From positions 248,001 to 312,000 of the forward strand of contig CAVXSD010000009.1 of NCBI GenBank assembly GCA_963764305.1: a stretch of 64,000 bases of DNA. Reading direction: 5' to 3'. A model generated the notes under the pieces. The model searched no databases and was not told where the DNA came from. It was given only the letters and a program-made list of their open reading frames with translations. The translations under genes were made by a program, and so were the position numbers. Positions within the stretch are counted from its first letter, which is position 1, and every line of letters begins with the position of its first letter. Source of the stretch: Bog-473 sp963764305. GTDB taxonomy: Bacteria; Actinomycetota; Acidimicrobiia; Acidimicrobiales; RAAP-2. Positions 26,909 to 33,885 of the stretch are shown in pieces.

Positions 26909-27067
26909 ACAGCACTGGTCATCGTTCGCCAACCGTTCCTCCAAAGAACTGGCGGACCTTCTCATCACGGGGCTGAACAAATGAACCCGTAATCGACTTG
27001 TGGTCCTCCACCAGGAGCCGCCCGCAGCGAGAAAACATCCATGACTTTCGAACCCCGTCTTGAGAAG

Positions 27068-27595
27068 TTAAGGCGCGTTGTGCGGATCGAGCTCACGAGC
27101 GATCCGCTCCCATGGGTCCTCGGTCTCCTCGTCCTCGACCTCGATGCCTTGCAGCTCCTCGACCGAGACGATGAGCGTGGAGCGTTCGAGCTTGGCACCC
27201 AGCTCAATCAGCCGGGCGATGGTGCTGACCGGGATGTGCTCAGGTTCGACCAAACTCAGCGCCTGCATGGCCTTGTCGATGGCTGCCCGGCCAGTCCTAC
27301 GGTGCACGGCGTGCATTGACCGGATGGCGTCGAGCCGTTCCTGATCTTCGGTGCGGTGACAGGCGTCGTCCCATGCGCCGGCCCGCTCACGCCAGCTCCA
27401 CTCTTGTGCCCAGTGGCGGGCCCGGCGTTCCGAGCAGTTGACCTGCTGCGCCACCGTGGCCAGGTTGCGCTGTGCAGGTGAGAGGTCACGAAAGATCCGG
27501 AACGCCGCATAGGCCCGAGTCGGCTCGCCATGCTGGCGTTCCCAGACCGGTGTGTCCGCCAGGTCGAAGTCGTGCGGTTCGGGCAGTGGCGCCAT
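27068..27595 (-). CDS. Phage terminase small-subunit-like DNA-binding protein
   Basis: A 175-residue protein with a helix-turn-helix region near residues 40-75 (NLATVAQQVNCSERRARHWA, then QEWSWRERAGAWDDAC), followed by a long charged helix (RRTGRAAIDKAMQALSLVEP). This layout is seen in actinophage and genomic-island proteins annotated as terminase small subunits. It starts three bases after the stop of an upstream HNH-like gene, an arrangement typical of phage packaging modules. No large subunit, portal or capsid gene is present, so the module is a remnant. The family call is moderate. Confidence 0.5.
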   Translation of the reverse strand: MAPLPEPHDFDLADTPVWERQHGEPTRAYAAFRIFRDLSPAQRNLATVAQQVNCSERRARHWAQEWSWRERAGAWDDACHRTEDQERLDAIRSMHAVHRRTGRAAIDKAMQALSLVEPEHIPVSTIARLIELGAKLERSTLIVSVEELQGIEVEDEETEDPWERIARELDPHNAP

Positions 27596-27598
27596 CGC

Positions 27599-27931
27599 TC
27601 ACCACTGCCTGGACGGTTCGGGGATGGGTCTGGATACGAGCCCCAGTCTGAGCCGAGCAGCGACCTCCTTGCCCTGAGTCTTCTGACAGGGCAGGCAGGC
27701 CGGCAGCAACCGGCAGCAGCCGGAACCGGGGACGTGGTGGTGCAGCGCTAGCGCTGGGTCATGGTCAGCAGAGTCGGCGATGGCGCCATCGCACACGAGC
27801 CTCAGCTGGCAGGGCAGCCGATGAGCGAGGAGCGCTCGCCGTTCGAGCCGGTAGCGGTAGCCGTAGGGAGTCGTCCCATTCGTCACGAGCTCAAGACTAC
27901 GACGATGGTCGTCGCTGATCACCGGGGGCAC
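27599..27931 (-). CDS. HNH-endonuclease-like phage protein, probably degenerate
   Basis: A 110-residue frame. The start of the conserved region TPYGYRYRLERRALLAHRLP resembles the N-terminal helix of phage HNH nucleases. ALALHHHVPGSGCCRLLPAC, then LPCQKTQGKE, keeps an HH and cysteine pattern like the HNH core. The expected N residue and the first zinc CxxC are not clear. Its stop is three bases from the ATG of the terminase-like gene. HNH next to a terminase small subunit is common in packaging regions. It could be inactive. Confidence 0.4.
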   Translation of the reverse strand: MPPVISDDHRRSLELVTNGTTPYGYRYRLERRALLAHRLPCQLRLVCDGAIADSADHDPALALHHHVPGSGCCRLLPACLPCQKTQGKEVAARLRLGLVSRPIPEPSRQW

Positions 27932-28120
27932 CCGGTTTCACGTCACCCACTCCGTCGCCGGCTGGCCCCGGCCGCCGCCGGCCCCCATCAAGTGCCGCGA
28001 GATCGACGTTGCTCCACCCGGATGCAGGCGCTGGCACCGGCTGGGGGCTTTTTTGATGCGTTCGATCACAAACCACTCACTCCCACTGTCTCTCTCCCCG
28101 GCGAGCGAAAAGCGAAAAAG

Positions 28121-28153
28121 GCCGGATCGAGGCTGAATCAGCCGGATCGAGGC
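28121..28153. repeat. Two 13-bp direct repeats with a 20-bp period
   Basis: GCCGGATCGAGGC occurs at 28121-28133 and 28141-28153, one helical-turn pair apart, 50-85 bp before the ATG at 28205. GCGAAAA is also repeated just upstream (28104-28117). Position and periodicity suit an operator or iteron-like protein-binding site. Confidence 0.4.
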
Positions 28154-28204
28154 CGAGTCGGAGCGATCGGGGGAGAGCCGGCCGGCGCGTATCGTGGTCG
28201 ACCG

Positions 28205-28714
28205 ATGCCTAGTGGAGCACTGGCCTTCACAACCGTCGCCGAGTTCGGCCGTCTGGGGTTACAGGCATGGGTGGGGCGAGAGGACTTCAAGCAAGCCATT
28301 GTCGGGACGAATCCCTGGCCGCCTTTGCCGAGCGAAAAGCCGCACCAGGGCTTCTTTACGTCCTCGTGGGACGAGGAAAGCCAGACGTCGGCGTGGATGC
28401 AAAGCAGGAGCTACACGCTCAGAGACGATCCGGACAGTAAGGCGCCCGTGCTTTTGAGCCCAGTCCGAAGCGCCACCCTGTTCGTAATCGACTCCATTGA
28501 CGACTTCGACACTCTCGCCAACCAGTACCCGCAGAGGTATCCGAACCCCCGGGACCCGAGGGTCTGTCCGGATTGGAGGAAACTCGCCGACCTCGTTGAC
28601 GCTGTCCACGTCACCGCCAGCGCCGTCACGGATCAAGACAACCTCTACGCCCACGCCTGGGAAGTTGAATCCACTCTGTTGTTCCGAGGGGCCTTCCTTG
28701 TCCGTTCCCCGTAG
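28205..28714 (+). CDS. Hypothetical protein of actinobacterial islands
   Basis: A 169-residue soluble protein from ATG 28205 (MPSGALAFTTVAEFGRLGLQ). No family is named with confidence. Notable segments are QGFFTSSWDEESQTSAWMQS, LFVIDSIDDFDTLANQYPQR and HAWEVESTLLFRGAFLV, which suggest a compact alpha/beta domain. It stands alone in the island downstream of a repeated 13-bp box. No signal peptide, membrane segment or catalytic motif is evident. The C-terminus with a Trp- and Glu-rich stretch could be an active or binding site, but this is speculation. Confidence 0.6.
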   Translation: MPSGALAFTTVAEFGRLGLQAWVGREDFKQAIVGTNPWPPLPSEKPHQGFFTSSWDEESQTSAWMQSRSYTLRDDPDSKAPVLLSPVRSATLFVIDSIDDFDTLANQYPQRYPNPRDPRVCPDWRKLADLVDAVHVTASAVTDQDNLYAHAWEVESTLLFRGAFLVRSP

Positions 28715-28868
28715 GCACCTCGTATCGGTGGCATCCGCTGATGGAAAGCTGGGCACCGAGGCCGGACGCGCCGCCCCGAGAGACAAAACGAACAGGTTGG
28801 TAATCCAGGGGTAAGCTAAGCGCATCGTCCCTGGTAGGCGGCCAAGTCAGGCCAACTAGGATTGATGG

Positions 28869-29321
28869 GTGGATAGCGACCTCACCGACGACTTGGCGGT
28901 GATCGAAGCTGCCGGGCTCGTCACCAGCCGTTACCGCTCGTGGAAGCCAGGCCAGGGCGTCCCGATCCGCAGCACCGTCGGTGCGCCTGTCGCCGAGGTT
29001 CTGGCGCCAGGGGCCGCTCGTCTTCATCCGGCCGCTGGCGCCATACCGCATCTTCGGCAAGAAGCTGCCCATCGACGAAGCTCGCCGCCGCTACCTCGAC
29101 CGGCTCGACCTGCACTCCGACGAGATCGTGACGGCGCTCGCCCAAGTCGTCGCTCGCACCCCGATCTCCAGCTCGTCGTGCTCTGCTTCGAGGACGTCCA
29201 CGCCGGGCAGGTCTGCCATCGCCGCTGGTTCGCCTAGTGGATACAGGAGCGCCACGACGTCGAGATCCCCGAGCTGCGGCCGGATCCGGCCGCATCCGAT
29301 CAGCCGCAGCTGCCGTTCTGA
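28869..29321 (+). pseudogene. DUF488 family gene with two frame breaks and a stop
   Basis: A recognisable DUF488-type protein in pieces. It opens with GTG 28869 (VDSDLTDDLAVIEAAGLVTS, RYRSWKPGQGVPIRSTVGAP), continues in another frame as RFWRQGPLVFIRPLAPYRIF and LDLHSDEIVTALAQVVARTP, then returns to the first frame for LQLVVLCFEDVHAGQVCHRR. A TAG replaces what should be a sense codon before WIQERHDVEIPEL, and the natural end QPQLPF is at 29321. The CFED and CHR segments are the conserved cysteine region of DUF488. The in-frame stop argues for true decay in addition to possible indel errors. Confidence 0.6.
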
Positions 29322-29371
29322 CGAATTGTGAGTGCCAGGACCCCTCCTGTGCGGGGCTCCGAGGGGGTGAC

Positions 29372-29399
29372 TTGATTTCTTGTAAGGGCCACATACAAT
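29372..29399 (+). promoter_or_regulatory. Sigma-70-type promoter for a probably leaderless transcript
   Basis: TTGATT (29372-29377) and TACAAT (29394-29399) are separated by 16 bp. The ATG at 29408 is only eight bases past the -10 box, about where transcription should begin. No ribosome site precedes that ATG. This fits a leaderless mRNA, common in actinobacteria. Confidence 0.55.
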
Positions 29400-29407
29400 G
29401 ACGAACC

Positions 29408-29770
29408 ATGACACTCACTCCCAGCGAGAAGGCACTTATCCGAACTCTGATCCGGCACGCCCAGACCAGCGTGGCCGACCTGTCCGCACTCCTGGCGGAC
29501 GACGAGAACCCGGACACCGAGCTGGGGCACCCGGCGTCCATGCTGCCCCCCGAGGCGACCCTGCAGCGGACGGTGCTCACGGCGCTCGAAGACAACGAGG
29601 ACGGGTTGCGGGTGTCCGAGGTCTGCCGGCGCGACGGTCGTTCGCTCGATCCGCCGAACGTCGACACTGCATTGCGCAAGCTGGAAGAACGAGGACTGGT
29701 GGAGCGTGTACCGGGCGTTACGCCGACCAGGTGGCGGTGGGCGGCCCAGTGGCGGACGCGGGCGGCCTGA
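29408..29770 (+). CDS. Small winged-helix-like protein, leaderless
   Basis: A 120-residue protein. The C-terminal half reads like a winged helix: TLQRTVLTALEDNEDGLRVS, EVCRRDGRSLDPPNVDTALR, then KLEERGLVERVPGVTPTRW. The N-terminal part is a helix (SEKALIRTLIRHAQTSVADL) followed by an acidic linker. It starts at an ATG immediately downstream of a good -10 box. It may regulate island genes. No known family is asserted. A decayed gene follows on the same strand. Confidence 0.55.
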   Translation: MTLTPSEKALIRTLIRHAQTSVADLSALLADDENPDTELGHPASMLPPEATLQRTVLTALEDNEDGLRVSEVCRRDGRSLDPPNVDTALRKLEERGLVERVPGVTPTRWRWAAQWRTRAA

Positions 29771-29786
29771 CGAGCGGCGCAAGGGC

Positions 29787-29978
29787 ATGGCGATCGACAT
29801 CGCGTTCGACTTCAGGACGGACGCCGACGGTAAGGACCGGATTCGCACAGTCCAACGCTCCGTCGTTACCACCGGCTCTTGTGGAGCAAGCCACTCCCCA
29901 GTGGGGCAGGCTTCGACCTATCGGACACGACTCCGGGGGTGTACCTGCACCACAGCTCGACTTTGGGGGAGTTCTTCC
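29787..29978 (+). pseudogene. 3'-truncated DUF6994-like gene fragment
   Basis: ATG 29787 opens MAIDIAFDFRTDADGKD. Adding one C in the CC run near 29838 continues PDSHSPTLRRYHRLLWSKPL and FDLSDTTPGVYLHHSSTLGE up to GEFF near 29978. This matches, from memory, the N-terminal part of DUF6994 proteins. The rest of the gene is absent: at 29978-29980 the sequence switches to the tail of a gene on the opposite strand, which is also cut short. Confidence 0.5.
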
Positions 29979-30418
29979 ACGGTCAGCACGGGACAGACAC
30001 ACACCTGCTCGACGAGGTCGACCGTGATCCCGGCCCGCAAGAGCGCTTCGGTGCAGACGTCGAGGACGGCCCGCCACGGGTCGGGAACGTCCACGTCCTC
30101 GCCGTTGTCGATCCGCTTGGCGAACTTGTGCAGCGCTTGCCCGAGCGTGGCCTTGGTCGACGAGCCTCCGGCTTCCAGTGCCCGTTCGCACAAGCCGTCG
30201 AGGGTGTCTCTGTCGTCGTACTTCGCGGCTGCGACCGACGCCAGCAGATCGGGACGTCGGGCGAGCCCCAGAGCCACACTGCGCCGGCCCCACTTCTCGA
30301 AGGCGTAGCGGTCATCGAGGGTGCTGGCCCACGTCGTCGCCCTGGTATGGGCGACAGGCTCTCCACCTTCGGGCGGGACGATCAGGTACCGACCCCATCT
30401 ATCTACGGCGGATATCAT
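29918..30418 (-). pseudogene. C-terminally truncated actinophage nuclease-like protein
   Basis: From ATG 30418 (preceded by AAGGAAAG) the frame gives MISAVDRWGRYLIVPPEGGE, then TRATTWASTLDDRYAFEKWG and GSSTKATLGQALHKFAKRID. This N-terminal region resembles actinophage proteins related to Cas4/RecB-like nucleases. The natural match ends at VEQVCVCPVLTV near 29980. The last 20 residues read through an antisense fragment of another gene and are artefactual. The catalytic PD-(D/E)xK part is missing, so no nuclease activity is expected. Family assignment is tentative. Confidence 0.45.
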
Positions 30419-30556
30419 GCGAGTGCTTTCCTTGTTTCTGGTTGGTAGTTGGTGACGAGGCGCCCGGTCGCTGGCCGGACGCCTCGTCGTTTTTGGAATG
30501 TCTGGGTTGCTCAAGGCCGCATGAGCGCCCTCCGTTCTCCCTCAGGCGGGTAGCGG

Positions 30557-30787
30557 TCAGGAGGACGCGGACGGCGCAGAGTCGAGCCCGATAAGCCGGC
30601 GAAGGGCGGCCGTGGGGACGACGAGTCGGCGACCCATGCGGATTGCCGGCAGTTGCCCGGACTGGACCGCCCGATAGGCACTCGGCCGACTGAGGTTCAG
30701 GACCCGCCCGGCTATCTCGACATCGAGGGTCGGATGGCGCATCGGGTCGAGCAGGTCGTCCAGATCTAAGTCTGCTGAATTGGTCAT
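30557..30787 (-). CDS. xis: Excisionase-like helix-turn-helix protein
   Basis: A 76-residue protein with the MerR/excisionase-type fold. LDVEIAGRVLNLSRPSAYRA (recognition helix) is followed by VQSGQLPAIRMGRRLVVPTA (wing) and ALRRLIGL. It lies divergent from the integrase operon with about 120 bp between. In integrative elements such proteins bend attachment DNA and favour excision. It is intact. The symbol is given by role and position only. Confidence 0.7.
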   Translation of the reverse strand: MTNSADLDLDDLLDPMRHPTLDVEIAGRVLNLSRPSAYRAVQSGQLPAIRMGRRLVVPTAALRRLIGLDSAPSASS

Positions 30788-30810
30788 CGTCGCAGCGTAG
30801 GCCGTGACCA

Positions 30811-30834
30811 GCTGAGATGGAACCCCAACTCAGC
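30811..30834. promoter_or_regulatory. Inverted repeat in the xis-integrase control region
   Basis: GCTGAG (30811-30816) and CTCAGC (30829-30834) form a 6-12-6 symmetric site between the divergent excisionase-like gene and the integrase operon. It is a plausible operator for either small DNA-binding protein. It also argues that the downstream gene begins after this point. Confidence 0.45.
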
Positions 30835-30909
30835 AGAAATAGACAGCACGCGTCGGGACGCGCTGGTACTGTCCCTGCGGTGCAAAGCCGTAGTGGTCAG
30901 TTGCGAACG

Positions 30910-31377
30910 GTGAAACAGGGTGACGTGACTTGGTGGCGCTGGCGCCATCCCGAAGCTCCCATCACCGTCGATTTGCGGGCCGACCTCACTGCTGGTCGTT
31001 GGACCGTCGTCGAGATGCGAGTCCTTGGCGCTAAGTCCGGCGTCGGGGCCACCCACCTCCGTGACGTCCCGCTCGGCGAACTCGAAGCCGACATCGCTGC
31101 GACGTGGGGTGAGAAGACGCGGTCGTACCCCAGGCGCTACCCGACGACCTACACCGATGTCTTCGACTTCGCGCTTCCGCCGGCCGGGACCCGCTACCCA
31201 GACGGGTTCTTCGAATCGGTCGCCGAGGCCTACCGCTGGTTGACGGCAAGAGGGCAGCGGCCCGGGCCCGTCCTCGCGGAACGCAAGGGCGTCCCGATCA
31301 CCACCGTGCACGGATGGATCAAGCAAGCTCGCAAGCGGGGGTACCTCCCGCCGGGCAGGAAGGGGAAGAGCGGATGA
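30910..31377 (+). CDS. HTH protein co-transcribed with the integrase
   Basis: A protein of about 155 residues from GTG 30910 (VKQGDVTWWRWRHPEAPITV). An earlier ATG at 30817 would overlap the inverted repeat. The N-terminal part is beta-rich (VVEMRVLGAKSGVGATHLRD). The C-terminus has a helix-turn-helix (RPGPVLAERKGVPITTVHGW, IKQARKRGYLPPG) like those encoded just before integrases in many actinobacterial elements. Its TGA overlaps the integrase ATG (31374-31377), so the two are coupled. It is probably a regulator of integration. Confidence 0.65.
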   Translation: MKQGDVTWWRWRHPEAPITVDLRADLTAGRWTVVEMRVLGAKSGVGATHLRDVPLGELEADIAATWGEKTRSYPRRYPTTYTDVFDFALPPAGTRYPDGFFESVAEAYRWLTARGQRPGPVLAERKGVPITTVHGWIKQARKRGYLPPGRKGKSG

Positions 31378-32513
31378 GCGTCCGCGAGTCTCGCAAGGGC
31401 AGCTGGGAGTTCATGGTCTGGGCGCCCACGCCGGGCGGTGGGCGTCGCCAGGTGCGCCGGAAGGGGTTTCCCACGCGTAAGGCAGCGCGCAACGCCGAGG
31501 CTGCGCTTCGAACCGAGATCGCTCGGGGGAACTACGTGCTCGCCGAGAACGTCACCCTAGGTGACTACCTGACGCACACCTGGCTTGTGAGCAAACGCCA
31601 GTCGGTCAAGCCCACCACCATCGCCGCCTACGAGATGGCGGTGCGGGTGTACATCTGCCCGGCTATCGGACTCGTGAAGCTGCGGGACCTCGACGGCACC
31701 ATGCTCAGTCGTCTCTACGCCACGCTCAGGACCGAGGGACGCCGCCAGCGCGCCGGCGGGCTCTCACCCAAGACGGTCGCAAACGTGGCCGGCGTCATGC
31801 ACAAGGCGCTGGCCGATGCGGTTCGCTGGGGGGTGCTCCCGCTCAACCCGGCGTCGACGGCCGAGAAACCCCGGGCTGCTCAATCCGAGATGGTGGTCTG
31901 GTCGGCCGCGCAGCTGGCGACCTTCCTGCGCTCGGTGGAAGGCGACCGCTTCGCAGGTATGTGGCGTCTAGCGGCGATGACCGGGATGCGCCGGGCCGAG
32001 CTCTGCGGTCTGCGGTGGTCCGACGTCGACCTCGACGCTGCCCGGCTAGCCGTCATCTCGACTCGGACCGTCGTGCGCACCAAGGTGGTCGAGGGGACGC
32101 CCAAGACTCGAGCCGGCTCCCGTCTGCTTTCCCTCGACGACAAGACGGTGGCGGCGATCCGGTCATGGCGGGCCATCCAGGCCGGCGACCGTCTCGCCGT
32201 GGGCTCGGGTTGGTGCGACACCGGCCTGGTCTTCACCAAGCCCGACGGCACCGGCGTTCCGCCCCAGTGGGTGAGCCGGGAGTTCCAACGGCTTTCCCGG
32301 CGGGCCGGGCTTCGGGTTATCCGTCTCCACGACGTCCGCCACAGCTACATCACCGCCGCTCTCTCGGTCGCCCGCGTGCCGGTCAAGGTCATAAGCCAAA
32401 GGGTCGGGCACTCCAACGTGGGCACGACCCTCAACCTCTACGCCCACGTGCTTCCGGGCGACGACGAGGCCGCGGCCGAAGCGGTGGCCCGTGCGGTCGA
32501 GCAGAGTTGGTGA
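31374..32513 (+). CDS. int: Tyrosine integrase of the tRNA-Leu island
   Basis: A 379-residue phage-type integrase. The N-terminal AP2-like arm-binding domain reads GSWEFMVWAPTPGGGRRQVR. The SAM-like core-binding domain includes YLTHTWLVSKRQSVKPTTIA. Catalytic residues are Arg in TGMRRAELCGL (about residue 204), HxxR in LHDVRHSYI (about 318-321), His in GHSNVGTT and Tyr in LNLYAHVLPG (about 354). It ends 78 bp before the tRNA-Leu gene, the usual position for an integrase next to its attachment site. The recombinase appears intact, so the island could still be mobile if both ends are functional. Confidence 0.93.
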   Translation: MSVRESRKGSWEFMVWAPTPGGGRRQVRRKGFPTRKAARNAEAALRTEIARGNYVLAENVTLGDYLTHTWLVSKRQSVKPTTIAAYEMAVRVYICPAIGLVKLRDLDGTMLSRLYATLRTEGRRQRAGGLSPKTVANVAGVMHKALADAVRWGVLPLNPASTAEKPRAAQSEMVVWSAAQLATFLRSVEGDRFAGMWRLAAMTGMRRAELCGLRWSDVDLDAARLAVISTRTVVRTKVVEGTPKTRAGSRLLSLDDKTVAAIRSWRAIQAGDRLAVGSGWCDTGLVFTKPDGTGVPPQWVSREFQRLSRRAGLRVIRLHDVRHSYITAALSVARVPVKVISQRVGHSNVGTTLNLYAHVLPGDDEAAAEAVARAVEQSW

Positions 32514-32525
32514 CCCCGTGGTGAC
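32506..32525. promoter_or_regulatory. Possible integrase arm-binding site, right
   Basis: GTTGGTGACCCCGTGGTGAC overlaps the integrase stop and lies 67 bp before the attachment repeat. It matches the left-end copy at 6488-6507 except for a one-base gap and one substitution. Confidence 0.35.
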
Positions 32526-32591
32526 TTTTGGGGCATGCTGGGGCGGTTATCCACAGCAACACCGGCATATAAATGCTGGTCATAGCGCTTA

Positions 32592-32631
32592 GCGGGCGTG
32601 GCGGAACAGGCAGACGCGCCGGGTTTAGGTC
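32592..32631 (+). repeat. Right attachment repeat (attR) within intact tRNA-Leu
   Basis: Forty bases, the 5' half of tRNA-Leu through the anticodon loop, matching 6313-6352 with one mismatch at 32608. Integration here leaves a whole tRNA gene whose 5' half was brought by the island. Confidence 0.85.
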
Positions 32632-32675
32632 CCGGTCCCCGAAAGGGGGTGGAGGTTCGAGTCCTCTCGCCCGCA
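32592..32675 (+). tRNA. tRNA-Leu (anticodon UAG)
   Basis: Eighty-four nucleotides. The acceptor stem GCGGGCG/CGCCCGC has discriminator A at 32675. The anticodon stem CCGGG/CCCGG encloses the loop TTTAGGT, anticodon TAG. There is a long class II variable arm with CCCCGAAAGGGG and a T loop GGTTCGAGTCC. CCA is not encoded. The gene decodes CUA/CUG leucine codons. It is restored after island insertion: the 5' half and upstream promoter come from the island side and the 3' half from the chromosome. Confidence 0.95.
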
Positions 32676-32726
32676 CTCTCGCCCGGCCCCAATCCCCCCG
32701 CCACCGCGCCCGGTAGCTTCATCCGC

Positions 32727-33770
32727 GTGTCCCACCTTGTCGCCGCACCGGACAAATTCCGGGGGACGTTGTCCGCGGCCGAGGTGGCGGCGGCTGCGGC
32801 CGGAGCCGCCCGGGCGGCGGGCTGGACGGCCGACGAGGTGCCGATGTCCGACGGCGGGGAGGGCCTGCTCGAAGCCCTGGGTGGCATGCGCCACACGGCC
32901 ATCGTGACGGGCCCACTGGGGCCCCGGGTCGAGGCCGAGTGGCGCATGCTGGGCCCGACGGGCGATGACGGGCTCCTGACCGCCGTCGTCGAGATGTCAC
33001 GGGCGGCGGGGCGCGCGCTCCTGCCCAACCCGCGGGGCGACGATCCGGTGCGCGCCACGACGACTGGCGTCGGCCAGCTCCTGCTCGCCGCGCGCGACGA
33101 GGGGGCTCGACGCATCGTGATCGGCTGCGGCGGGTCGGCCACGACGGACGGTGGCCTGGGCGCGTACGAGGCCATCGGCTCGCCGGCCGCGTTGGGCGGG
33201 GTCGAGCTCGTCCTCGCCTGCGACGTGACGACGCGGTTCAACGACGCCGCCGCGGTCTTCGGGCCGCAGAAGGGTGCGACGCCGGTGCAGGTGGTGGAGC
33301 TCGGCCGGCGCCTCGTCGACGTGGCGGCGCGCTACCGGCGGGAGGCAGGCGTCGACGTCACCGCCGTCCCGGGCGGGGGCGCCGCGGGCGGACTGGCTGG
33401 CGGGTTGGTCGCCTTGGGGGCCCGCATCGAGCCCGGGTTCGCCTTCGTGGCCGCGCTGGTCGGCCTGTCCGGACGTCTGCAACGGGCCGATCTGGCTGTC
33501 ACGGGCGAGGGCCACCTCGACCCGCCGTCCTTCCACGGGAAGGTGCCGGGCGGTGTGCTCGAGCTGGCCCGGGCCCGTCGCGCCCCGCAATCGCCCCTCC
33601 CGGTCCTGTGCATCGCGGGCGGCGTGGACGCGTCGCTGCTCGCCTCGCCACCGCCGGGACTGGAGGTCGTGAGCCTGACGGCCCGCTTCGGCCTGGCCCG
33701 GGCCCGGGATGAGACGGCCGCGCTGATCAACGAGGTCACCGCCGAGGCGCTGGCCCGGTTTTGCCCCTGA
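32727..33770 (+). CDS. Glycerate kinase
   Basis: A 347-residue kinase of the GckA/GlxK family that phosphorylates glycerate with ATP. The start is GTG 32727 (VSHLVAAPDKFRGTLSAAEV). Family motifs are PMSDGGEGLLEAL, IGCGGSATTDGGLG, LACDVTTRFNDAAAVFGPQK and the glycine-rich GGGAAGGLAGGL, followed by AVTGEGHLDPPSFHGK. All are in one open frame. It is the first chromosomal gene to the right of the island, 50 bp beyond the tRNA. An SDR gene follows after about 115 bp. Confidence 0.92.
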   Translation: MSHLVAAPDKFRGTLSAAEVAAAAAGAARAAGWTADEVPMSDGGEGLLEALGGMRHTAIVTGPLGPRVEAEWRMLGPTGDDGLLTAVVEMSRAAGRALLPNPRGDDPVRATTTGVGQLLLAARDEGARRIVIGCGGSATTDGGLGAYEAIGSPAALGGVELVLACDVTTRFNDAAAVFGPQKGATPVQVVELGRRLVDVAARYRREAGVDVTAVPGGGAAGGLAGGLVALGARIEPGFAFVAALVGLSGRLQRADLAVTGEGHLDPPSFHGKVPGGVLELARARRAPQSPLPVLCIAGGVDASLLASPPPGLEVVSLTARFGLARARDETAALINEVTAEALARFCP

Positions 33771-33885
33771 ACGAGGACATCGGCCACACTGCTGGCGCGT
33801 CGCGGCGGCCATCGACCCCGCCCGCCGGGCCTCCCCCTTCCGGGAAGGCTGCTCGGCGCTCTGACCGACACAGGGAGGCATCACC

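Larger units (their letters stand above)
6313..32631. mobile_element. Genomic island of about 26 kb integrated in tRNA-Leu(UAG)
   Basis: Bounded by the direct 40-bp tRNA repeats at 6313-6352 and 32592-32631. A tyrosine integrase (31374-32513) reads toward the intact tRNA at the right end, with a HTH partner and an excisionase-like gene beside it. The interior holds transposases, a second recombinase pair, sulfatases, a SulP-type transporter, a MarR/hemerythrin/VOC group and decayed phage-type genes. Genes outside the repeats (clpP on the left, glycerate kinase on the right) look chromosomal. Repeats, integrase position and cargo agree with a tRNA-targeted integrative element or defective prophage. 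Whether it can still excise is unknown. Confidence 0.85.

Noticed and set aside
28020..28055. T-run at 28048-28053 as an intrinsic terminator
   Set aside because: Six T residues follow a G-rich stretch, but no convincing stem of adjacent complementary bases was found.
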